NCBI GenBank assembly: GCA_039184415.1
Contig: JBCDBB010000143.1
Coordinates: 1 to 10,018 of the forward strand
From: JANSYP01 sp039184415
GTDB lineage: Bacteria > Pseudomonadota > Alphaproteobacteria > Rhodobacterales > Rhodobacteraceae
Direction: 5' to 3'
Length of the DNA stretch: 10,018 nt
Below are positions 4,490-10,018 of this stretch, in pieces. Below the pieces are notes generated by a model, which was not told where the DNA came from, made no database searches, and saw only the letters and a list, made by a program, of their open reading frames with translations. The position numbers were made by a program, and so were the translations under genes. Positions within the stretch are counted from its first letter, which is position 1. The number at the start of each line of letters is the position of its first letter.

Positions 4490-6665
4490 CCGGTGCACCT
4501 TCGACAATCGTTCCGATCCTCCAGTAGGGCAGGGCGCGTTTGTCGAGTGCCGCGATGTCGGCCTCGGGCAGGGCGGCCAGCAAGCCGCCGCAGGTCTGGG
4601 GATCCAGCAGCAAAGCCCGTGTCGCGCTGTCTTTCCAGCCTTCGAGCATTGGCAGGGCATCTCCAAGATTTGTGGCAAAGAGGCTCGACCGGGTCCCGGT
4701 TTCGGCCAGCGCCAACGCGCCGGGATAAAGCGGCACGGCGTCGGTTTCGATTTCCACACCGACGCCGGAGGCGCGCGCGATGCCGAGCGCATGGCCGAGA
4801 AGGCCGAACCCGGTCACATCGGTCATCGCCGACGCGTGTTCGGCAAGCAGGCGCGCCGCCGGTGCCAGTGATTGGGTCATCTGATCATAGAGCGTCGCCA
4901 TGTCCCGCCCGTCGGCCTCGCCCGCCATCTCTGCAGCCAGCAGTGTGCCCGAGCCAACTGGCCGGGTCAGGATCAGCGCATCGCCGGCTCGTGCGCCGGC
5001 AAGCGTGATCGCCGGGCCGTCCAGCAGCCCGGTCACGGTGAAGCCCAGCGTGAGCTCGCGCCCCATGGTGCTATGCCCGCCGGCAATGGCCGCGCCTTCG
5101 GCGGCAAAAATCTCACTGGCGGCCCCCATGATTTCATCCATCCAGCGGGCCTGCAGATCGGTCGAAAGCCGGGGCAGGATCACAGAGGCCAGCGCCACCT
5201 GAGGCCGCGCGCCCATGGACCAGATATCCCCCATGGCGTGATGCGCCGCGATCCGCGCCATGAGCCAGGGATCTTCGACCACGGCACGAAGATGATCGGT
5301 GGTCAGGACCTGGCGCGTGCCGCCCATGCTCAGAAGGGCCGCATCATCACCAGGCAGACGCTCCAGATCCTCTCGCTCGGTGTCCGGTAGGTCTTCAAGC
5401 GCAGCGCGCAACGCCCCGCCGCCGACCTTTGCTCCGCAGCCGCCGCAAAGCGGCTTGCTTCCGGCCAGTTCATCCCGAAGCCCGGTTGCGACGGGTTCCT
5501 TCAGCGGCGGTGGCACCATCTTTGGTAGGGTATGGAACCGGTCCATGAACGCCACGTCGATCCGGTCCTTCCAGCGCCAGAGTGCGGGACGCAGCGCCGG
5601 CATGGTGAGGGACAGGGGACCACGTTCCGCGATCGCGGCGCGGCTGCCGAGCGAGATGAGCTTCAGGTAGTGCCGCTGGGGGCGGAACGCGCGGCGCGCC
5701 CGTCCGGTCAGATCGGCGCACAGATTGTGATACAACACCGGCGCTGCGCGCACGGCGAATACGCCGGCCTTGGGGCGCGGTGCTGTGCTCTGATGCGCGC
5801 AATCTCCCGTAGCATAAACTGCAGGGTCGTTCGTGCTGCGCAGCTGCGCATCGACGGTGATGTACCCGTCGGTCAGGTCGAGCCCGGTGCCCGCAAGCCA
5901 GTCCTGGGGTCGCGCGCCGGCGGCACCGATACAAAAGGCGCCGTCAAGCTCGCTGCCGTAATCGAGCAGAACGGTATCTCGGGTCACCTCTGTCACGCGG
6001 CGGCCCGCATGCACCGCAATGCCCCGTTCCGCCAGTGCCGTCAGAAGGGCGTAGCGCAGCTTGGGCGTGCTGTCTGCGAGCGGTTCGGCGGCCTCGATCA
6101 GGTGGACCTGCGCGGGACCGCCTGTTGCCCCGGTAAGCCTGTGCCGCATGGCAAAGGCGAGTTCGACCCCGGCGATGCCGCCGCCGATCACCGCGGCTGT
6201 GGCGGGGCGCTCGCCTGCTGCGACGCGCGGCACATAGGCCTCCCACCGCTCCGCGAAACCGCCGAGCGGTTTCGCCGCAACGCCATGCTCGGCGAAGCCG
6301 GGGATCTCGGGCATGTCGGAGGTGATGCCGATATCGACCGACAGCAGGTCGTAGGGAACGCGCCGTCCGCCTTCCAGACGCACCGCGCGCGCGTCCCGGT
6401 CGATAGCTTCGGCGCGGCCCAGCACCAGCCTCGCGTCGGCAAAGCGCGCAAGCTGCACCAGATCCATCTCCAGCGCCGCGCGCCCGTAGTGGCCCGCGAT
6501 ATGGCCCGGCAACATGCCCGTGTAGGGCGCGGTCGGTCCGGGATTGATAAGGGTGACGCGGATGCCCGCGAGCGGCGCCATCGCCCATTTGCGCAGCACC
6601 AGCGCATGGGTATGGCCGCCACCAAGGAACACCAGGTCGCGGATCAGGGGAAGCGGGTCTTGCAT
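4473..6665 (-). CDS. selD: NADH-dehydrogenase-like flavoprotein fused to selenophosphate synthetase (SelD)
   Basis: This 730-residue two-domain protein begins with a pyridine-nucleotide disulfide oxidoreductase/Ndh-like domain (about 1-395): FAD motif GGGHTH (15-20), NAD motif GGGIAG (161-166) and YATGDC (284-289). The SelD domain (about 405-730) makes selenophosphate from selenide and ATP. CGGCGAK (407-413) supplies the catalytic Cys410 and Lys413 of the CxxK active site, with cysteine rather than selenocysteine. GDDAAL, TTDHL, MGDIWSMGARP, AGGHST and TDVTGFGLLGH carry the metal and ATP ligands. Such fusions are known in bacteria; the flavin domain may supply or handle reduced selenium, which is inferred. 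The ATG at 6665 is preferred because the FAD motif follows at the usual distance. A GTG at 6728 would add 21 unconserved-looking residues. The ribosome site is weak in both cases. Its partner mnmH, on the opposite strand, uses the product. Confidence 0.93.
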   Translation of the reverse strand: MQDPLPLIRDLVFLGGGHTHALVLRKWAMAPLAGIRVTLINPGPTAPYTGMLPGHIAGHYGRAALEMDLVQLARFADARLVLGRAEAIDRDARAVRLEGGRRVPYDLLSVDIGITSDMPEIPGFAEHGVAAKPLGGFAERWEAYVPRVAAGERPATAAVIGGGIAGVELAFAMRHRLTGATGGPAQVHLIEAAEPLADSTPKLRYALLTALAERGIAVHAGRRVTEVTRDTVLLDYGSELDGAFCIGAAGARPQDWLAGTGLDLTDGYITVDAQLRSTNDPAVYATGDCAHQSTAPRPKAGVFAVRAAPVLYHNLCADLTGRARRAFRPQRHYLKLISLGSRAAIAERGPLSLTMPALRPALWRWKDRIDVAFMDRFHTLPKMVPPPLKEPVATGLRDELAGSKPLCGGCGAKVGGGALRAALEDLPDTEREDLERLPGDDAALLSMGGTRQVLTTDHLRAVVEDPWLMARIAAHHAMGDIWSMGARPQVALASVILPRLSTDLQARWMDEIMGAASEIFAAEGAAIAGGHSTMGRELTLGFTVTGLLDGPAITLAGARAGDALILTRPVGSGTLLAAEMAGEADGRDMATLYDQMTQSLAPAARLLAEHASAMTDVTGFGLLGHALGIARASGVGVEIETDAVPLYPGALALAETGTRSSLFATNLGDALPMLEGWKDSATRALLLDPQTCGGLLAALPEADIAALDKRALPYWRIGTIVEGAPVIRLR

Positions 6666-6786
6666 GGTCCGTCCGTCGTCTTCGGGTCGGGGTTTTCGGG
6701 TCGGGCCAAGCCCTACGATGCACCGCACCGATGCGAAAGAGCTTCCGGGATCACTCCGTCGCGTGGCGGTGCGCCCGCCAGCGTCC
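6666..6786. other. Leader of the selD fusion gene, with an 11-base direct repeat
   Basis: These 121 bases separate the small membrane protein gene from the selD fusion. TTCGGGTCGGG occurs at 6681-6691 and again at 6695-6705, just upstream of the start on the minus strand. A second pair, CGATGC at 6717-6722 and 6729-6734, lies further upstream. I see no clear promoter or terminator, so selD may be read from the promoter near 7100. A regulatory role for the repeats is only possible. Confidence 0.35.
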
Positions 6787-7035
6787 CTAGGCGTTCAGAA
6801 TCAGATGCCGGGCGATACCGTAGACGTAAAGCGCCGCGAAGACGATGTTGATGTATTTCAGCTGCGGCTCGGTCCGCAGCCATCCGCAATAAACCCAGAT
6901 CAGGCAGAACGGGAGGCCCAGTACCATGGCCGACAGTTGCCAGCCCTGAACGATGCATACCGTGCTGCCAAGACCGAGCGCAAAGGCAAGCCATTTCAAC
7001 AGCTGCTCATGCGCGCCCATCGTCATACGCGTCAT
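6787..7035 (-). CDS. Small integral membrane protein, unknown function
   Basis: This 82-residue protein has three hydrophobic segments (about 13-30, 34-51 and 61-79) separated by short loops such as CGWLRTEPQLK (50-60). It resembles short uncharacterised membrane proteins of Rhodobacterales, but I cannot assign a function. It has no signal peptide cleavage pattern. ATG codons at 7035, 7026 and 7020 are all possible starts. None has a strong ribosome site, and the first is used here. A likely promoter (7088-7116) and a stem-loop at the expected transcript start (7054-7081) precede it. It lies 121 bases upstream of the selD fusion on the same strand, so co-transcription is likely, which makes it a candidate accessory protein of selenium metabolism by position only. 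Confidence 0.7.
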   Translation of the reverse strand: MTRMTMGAHEQLLKWLAFALGLGSTVCIVQGWQLSAMVLGLPFCLIWVYCGWLRTEPQLKYINIVFAALYVYGIARHLILNA

Positions 7036-7053
7036 CTATCGAACTTTCAGGTG

Positions 7054-7081
7054 ATCAGCGCCGTGAACCCGGCGATCTGAT
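7054..7081 (-). promoter_or_regulatory. Stem-loop at the predicted 5' end of the small-protein/selD transcript
   Basis: ATCAG-CGCCG (7054-7063) pairs with CGGCG-CTGAT (7070-7074 and 7077-7081), with a 2-base bulge and a 6-base loop. This gives ten base pairs. The transcription start expected from the promoter at 7088-7116 is near 7081, so the hairpin would form the extreme 5' end of the RNA. It could stabilise the message or be a control element. It is not followed by a T run. Confidence 0.4.
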
Positions 7082-7087
7082 GCTGTC

Positions 7088-7116
7088 AAATTAGCAAAAG
7101 CCGGACGTCGCGACAA
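7088..7116 (-). promoter_or_regulatory. Predicted housekeeping promoter for the small membrane protein and selD fusion
   Basis: On the minus strand TTGTCG (7116-7111) and TAATTT (7093-7088) are separated by exactly 17 bases. Both are reasonable matches to the housekeeping -35 and -10 boxes, and the short AT-rich patch stands out in this GC-rich gap. It lies 52 bases upstream of the small protein start and downstream of the photolyase-like gene. Confidence 0.5.
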
Positions 7117-7165
7117 TGGACGCGCAACGGCGTGCCGGTGCGGTTTTCGATCACATCCCGGAGGG

Positions 7166-8410
7166 TTAGCTTGCTGAGCCCTGGGTCACATGAATGCCCC
7201 TGAGCGCGCCCAGAAGGCGCGGGATCTGTTCCTTGAACCGGAAAAAACCGTGGGTGGCGTGGGGCCACGCGGCACGATCTTCGTCGCGCATGAGCTGGAC
7301 TAACCGAATGTCGGCCACTGCGCACTCTCTCGCCGCGTTGGCAATCAGGCCTGCCACGGGACCGACCGGAGCGTAGGCTGTCACGATCTGACGCAATCCG
7401 AGACGCTGCGCCCAGTCACACAGGTCCGCGCCCGCCGTCTCGGGCTTGATCGTCGTGTGAGAGGCCACGCGGTCTCCGCACCGTGTCAGGCAATCGGAAA
7501 CTGCGCCCTCGGCAAAGCGGTGCACCTGTTCCGCCACCGCCAACGGGCTTAGCAGGCCCGGTGCGGTGAGGCTCGCGACAGGCAAGTCGCCGGGCAACTT
7601 CAAAAATCCGGGCGACAGATCCTCTTCGGTCAGAAACCAACCGGTCGGGACGTCCCAATCGATGGTCACCGGGACCGGCAACTTGCCGGGCGGAGGAGGG
7701 GGCGGGCCCTCGAGCGGTGGCGCGTCGGATGCGAGTTTCTGGTGCGGCCGGAACCGGCCTTCGGTGTATTTGGCGATGTTGGCGGGACGGGCGAGATAGG
7801 TCTTGCCGCGGGTCTGAAGCCCCCCGACCCACCGCCAGGAGAGCGTGTTGGAGGCCGGATCGCCATCCAGCAGGTGGCGCAGGAAGAAATCGGCGCCGAG
7901 CTCCCAAGGCAGGCGCAGCGTGAAGATCCAGATCGAGGCAAACCACATCCTCGCATGGTTGTGCAGATAGCCCGTGTCGACGAGTTCACGGGCCCAGTGA
8001 TCGTACGCCTCGATTCCGGTCTCGCCACGGCAGGCGGCCTCCCAATCGGCACGCAGACCCCCTTCGGTCGCCAGCCGGTCCAGCGCGTGCCGGACACCGA
8101 CACGATAGTCCTCCCAGATCGTTGGGCGCAGTTCCAGCCAGCCTTTCCAGTAGGTCCGCCAGTAAACTTCCTGCACGAACTTCTCCGCCGCGCCCGGACT
8201 GTGGCGCGCCAGAACGGCTTGCAGCACCTCGGTTTCCGTGAGGACGCGGTGGCGCAGGTAGGGCGAGAGGCCAGACACGTCGGGATGTCCGCCACGGTCA
8301 TAGTTGCGCTGCGCAGCATAGTCCCGACCGGTCTTGGGAACGAAAGCAGCTAGCCTTTCCAGGGCTGCGGTGCGGGTCGGCAGCGGGCGTGCGCAGGCGT
8401 CATGCGGCAT
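7166..8410 (-). CDS. Photolyase/cryptochrome-like FAD-binding protein lacking the N-terminal antenna domain
   Basis: This protein of 414 residues holds the helical FAD-binding domain of the photolyase/cryptochrome family: SPYLRHR (49-55), WRTYWKGW (84-91), TGYLHNHARMWFAS (146-159), LDGDPASNTLSWRWVGG (181-197) and the following RPANIAKYTEGRF (208-220). The alpha/beta antenna domain that normally comes first is missing. Instead, a Pro-rich linker (PPPPPP, about 236-241) leads to a C-terminal domain (about 285-414) with DLCDWAQRLGLRQIVTAYAPVG and WPHATHGFFRFKEQIP, which looks like part of an alpha/beta domain placed at the other end. DNA repair by blue light or a sensory role are both possible. 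The start is uncertain: GTG 8455 and ATG 8434 are in frame, but 8410 puts the start just before PTRTAALERL, where I expect the conserved part to begin. It is the first gene of the minus-strand group and diverges from clpP. Confidence 0.82.
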   Translation of the reverse strand: MPHDACARPLPTRTAALERLAAFVPKTGRDYAAQRNYDRGGHPDVSGLSPYLRHRVLTETEVLQAVLARHSPGAAEKFVQEVYWRTYWKGWLELRPTIWEDYRVGVRHALDRLATEGGLRADWEAACRGETGIEAYDHWARELVDTGYLHNHARMWFASIWIFTLRLPWELGADFFLRHLLDGDPASNTLSWRWVGGLQTRGKTYLARPANIAKYTEGRFRPHQKLASDAPPLEGPPPPPPGKLPVPVTIDWDVPTGWFLTEEDLSPGFLKLPGDLPVASLTAPGLLSPLAVAEQVHRFAEGAVSDCLTRCGDRVASHTTIKPETAGADLCDWAQRLGLRQIVTAYAPVGPVAGLIANAARECAVADIRLVQLMRDEDRAAWPHATHGFFRFKEQIPRLLGALRGIHVTQGSAS

Positions 8411-8473
8411 CGCCTGCCAGCTAAGCCGGCGCATTTCGGCTTCAAGCCTGCGCACCCCGTTTCCCGGCGCCCC

Positions 8474-8502
8474 TTGCAGCCCCCCCGGAGCCTGACTAAG
8501 AC
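8474..8502 (+). promoter_or_regulatory. Predicted clpP promoter
   Basis: TTGCAG (8474-8479) and TAAGAC (8497-8502) are separated by 17 bases, about 55 bases upstream of the clpP start. The -10 region GACTAAGACT (8494-8503) is nearly identical to GACTTAGACT upstream of clpX, which supports both calls. The CTTG at 8473-8476 would also suit a heat-shock sigma factor, but the -10 box does not clearly favour one. Confidence 0.5.
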
Positions 8503-8556
8503 TCGCTCAATCGCCCGGCGATGAGCGCCTTGGCCCCCTTAGACAGGCATCCTCCC

Positions 8557-9192
8557 ATGCAAAATCTCGGTGACGTCTATATGAACAATCTCGTCCCCAT
8601 GGTCGTCGAACAGACGTCGCGCGGAGAACGGGCATATGACATTTTTTCTCGCCTGCTCAAAGAGCGGATCATCTTTGTCTCCGGGCCCGTCCATGATGGT
8701 ATGTCCTCGCTGATCGTGGCGCAGCTTCTCCATCTGGAGGCCGATAACCCGGCCAAAGAGATCTCGATGTACATCAACAGCCCGGGCGGTGTGGTCTCGA
8801 GCGGACTGTCGATCTACGACACGATGCAATACATCAAACCCAAGGTGTCGACGCTGGTGGTCGGCCAGGCGGCCTCGATGGGATCGCTCCTGCTGACGGC
8901 CGGTGCGACCGGCATGCGCTTTTCGCTGCCCAACAGCCGCATCATGGTCCACCAGCCCTCGGGCGGCTTCCAGGGACAGGCGACGGATATCTCGATCCAC
9001 GCCAAGGAAATCCTGGAGCTGAAGGAACGGCTCAACAACATTTACGTGAAGCACACCGGTCAGGAATATGCTGCGGTCGAGGCCGCGCTCGAGCGGGACA
9101 ACTTTATGACCGCCGAACAAGCCAAAGACTGGGGTTTGATTGATGAAATCGTAGAAAATCGCGCGGTATCGGACGACGAAACGTCAGACTGA
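8557..9192 (+). CDS. clpP: ATP-dependent Clp protease proteolytic subunit ClpP
   Basis: ClpP is the barrel-shaped serine peptidase that degrades proteins unfolded and fed in by ClpX or ClpA in the cytosol. The 211-residue protein carries the full catalytic triad: Ser107 in GQAASMGS, His132 in MVHQPSGG and Asp181 in ERDNFM. It also has the GVVSSGLSIYDTM (78-90) oxyanion-side segment and the handle helix around LELKERLNNIY. The start at 8557 (MQNLGDVYMNNLVPM) was chosen because it aligns with the usual roseobacter ClpP N-terminus and gives the normal length. The in-frame ATG at 8521 would add 12 residues that do not look conserved, and would shorten the leader. The C-terminal tail after NRAVSDDETSD is acidic and short. 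It is followed 132 bases later by clpX, the classic arrangement. Confidence 0.97.
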   Translation: MQNLGDVYMNNLVPMVVEQTSRGERAYDIFSRLLKERIIFVSGPVHDGMSSLIVAQLLHLEADNPAKEISMYINSPGGVVSSGLSIYDTMQYIKPKVSTLVVGQAASMGSLLLTAGATGMRFSLPNSRIMVHQPSGGFQGQATDISIHAKEILELKERLNNIYVKHTGQEYAAVEAALERDNFMTAEQAKDWGLIDEIVENRAVSDDETSD

Positions 9193-9232
9193 CACAGCGC
9201 ATCAACACAGGCGGCGCCGGCGGATTTTCACA

Positions 9233-9261
9233 TTGTGGATGCTTCGGCGCTGACTTAGACT
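9233..9261 (+). promoter_or_regulatory. Predicted clpX promoter
   Basis: TTGTGG (9233-9238) and TAGACT (9256-9261) are 17 bases apart in the gap between clpP and clpX. The -10 region GACTTAGACT (9252-9261) differs by one base from the one upstream of clpP. clpX can therefore probably be transcribed on its own as well as with clpP; no terminator is visible between the two genes. Confidence 0.5.
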
Positions 9262-9314
9262 GGTTCGACGGGCGAAGAACACCTCGGTTCACCCGGTGTG
9301 TTGTCCCCCATTCT

Positions 9315-9319
9315 GGAGG
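9315..9319 (+). promoter_or_regulatory. Ribosome binding site of clpX
   Basis: GGAGG lies 5 bases before the ATG at 9325. It is the strongest ribosome site in the window and fixes the clpX start. Confidence 0.85.
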
Positions 9320-9324
9320 TGACG

Positions 9325-10018
9325 ATGGCGAGCAATTCCGGCGGCGACAGTAAAAATACTCTCTATTGCAGCTTCTGCGGCAAGAGCCAGCATGAGGTGC
9401 GCAAACTGATCGCAGGTCCGACGGTGTTCATTTGTGACGAGTGTGTCGAACTCTGTATGGACATCATCCGCGAGGAGACGAAGTCCGCCGGGCTAAAATC
9501 GTCCGATGGGGTGCCGACGCCCAAGGAGATCTGCGAGGTCCTGGACGATTACGTGATCGGTCAGGCCCATGCCAAGCGGGTGCTCTCGGTGGCGGTGCAC
9601 AACCATTACAAACGCCTCAACCATGCCTCCAAATCCGGCGATATCGAACTCGCGAAATCGAACATTCTGCTGATTGGCCCGACGGGCTGCGGCAAGACCC
9701 TGCTCGCCCAGACGCTGGCCCGGATCCTCGACGTGCCCTTCACGATGGCCGACGCCACGACGTTGACCGAGGCGGGCTATGTCGGCGAGGATGTCGAGAA
9801 CATCATTCTGAAGCTGCTTCAGGCGAGCGAATACAATGTCGAGCGCGCGCAGCGCGGCATCGTCTATATCGATGAGGTCGACAAGATTACGCGCAAGTCT
9901 GACAACCCTTCGATCACCCGCGATGTCTCGGGCGAGGGTGTGCAGCAGGCGCTTCTGAAGATCATGGAAGGAACCGTTGCATCGGTTCCACCCCAGGGCG
10001 GGCGGAAACACCCACAGC
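9325..10018 (+). CDS. clpX: ATP-dependent Clp protease ATP-binding subunit ClpX (partial, 3' end outside window)
   Basis: ClpX is the AAA+ unfoldase that recognises tagged substrates and threads them into ClpP. The first 231 codons are visible and the gene runs off the right edge (family length about 420). An N-terminal zinc-binding domain has CSFCGK (Cys15, Cys18) and CDEC (Cys37, Cys40). The AAA+ domain shows Walker A GPTGCGKT (118-125), the pore loop GYVGE (151-155), Walker B IVYIDEVDKI (179-188) and SITRDVSGEGVQQALLKIMEGT (196-217), all matching ClpX. The reading frame is intact throughout. It follows clpP in the usual order, has its own strong ribosome site and probably its own promoter. 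Confidence 0.97.
   Translation, partial: MASNSGGDSKNTLYCSFCGKSQHEVRKLIAGPTVFICDECVELCMDIIREETKSAGLKSSDGVPTPKEICEVLDDYVIGQAHAKRVLSVAVHNHYKRLNHASKSGDIELAKSNILLIGPTGCGKTLLAQTLARILDVPFTMADATTLTEAGYVGEDVENIILKLLQASEYNVERAQRGIVYIDEVDKITRKSDNPSITRDVSGEGVQQALLKIMEGTVASVPPQGGRKHPQ

Noticed and set aside
5532..6851. Long open frame on the plus strand opposite the selD fusion
   Set aside because: It lies antisense to a clearly functional gene, has no recognisable motif and extends across the gene's start.
9208..9230. GC-rich palindrome GGCGCC followed by TTTT after clpP, as a terminator
   Set aside because: The stem has no room for a loop and the T run is short, so an intrinsic terminator is not supported.

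Overview
The window looks like a chromosomal segment of a high-GC alphaproteobacterium, most probably Rhodobacterales (Roseobacter-type). The clearest support is the clpP-clpX pair at the right end, whose proteins read like roseobacter ClpP and ClpX. The promoters are of the TTGNNN-N17-TANNNN kind, and the window holds a selenium gene set often met in marine members of the group. Taxonomy is inferred from protein character only.

Layout. (1) Bases 1-483 hold no convincing gene and do not look like the rest of the window. They contain two tandem, imperfectly repeated RNA-like modules (about 25-179), a nearly pure polypurine tract (271-320) and two perfect hairpins (335-358, 376-393). (2) 484-4489, plus strand, is a tight run of five genes with gaps of 31, -8, 16 and 25 bases. 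They encode a renalase-like FAD oxidoreductase, a membrane methyltransferase of the isoprenylcysteine methyltransferase/MddA type, a soluble UbiG-like SAM methyltransferase, a DUF4149/TMEM205-like membrane protein, and tRNA 2-selenouridine synthase (MnmH/SelU). (3) 4473-8410, minus strand, holds a photolyase-like FAD-binding protein, a small membrane protein with its own likely promoter, and a fusion of an NADH-dehydrogenase-like flavoprotein with selenophosphate synthetase (SelD). The fusion gene converges on mnmH and overlaps it by 17 bases. (4) 8557 to the end, plus strand, holds clpP and the first 231 codons of clpX.

How the genes work together. The SelD fusion makes selenophosphate, which MnmH uses to convert 2-thiouridine to 2-selenouridine at the wobble base of certain tRNAs. 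No selA, selB or tRNA-Sec is visible here, so tRNA modification is the only selenium use this window shows. The two methyltransferases and the small membrane protein travelling with mnmH raise the possibility of selenium or sulfur methylation, but that is a guess from neighbourhood. ClpP and ClpX form the housekeeping ATP-dependent protease and are a separate unit.

The least explained part is the left end: the tandem modules share one fold, with a base change that preserves pairing, and match no RNA family I could recognise.
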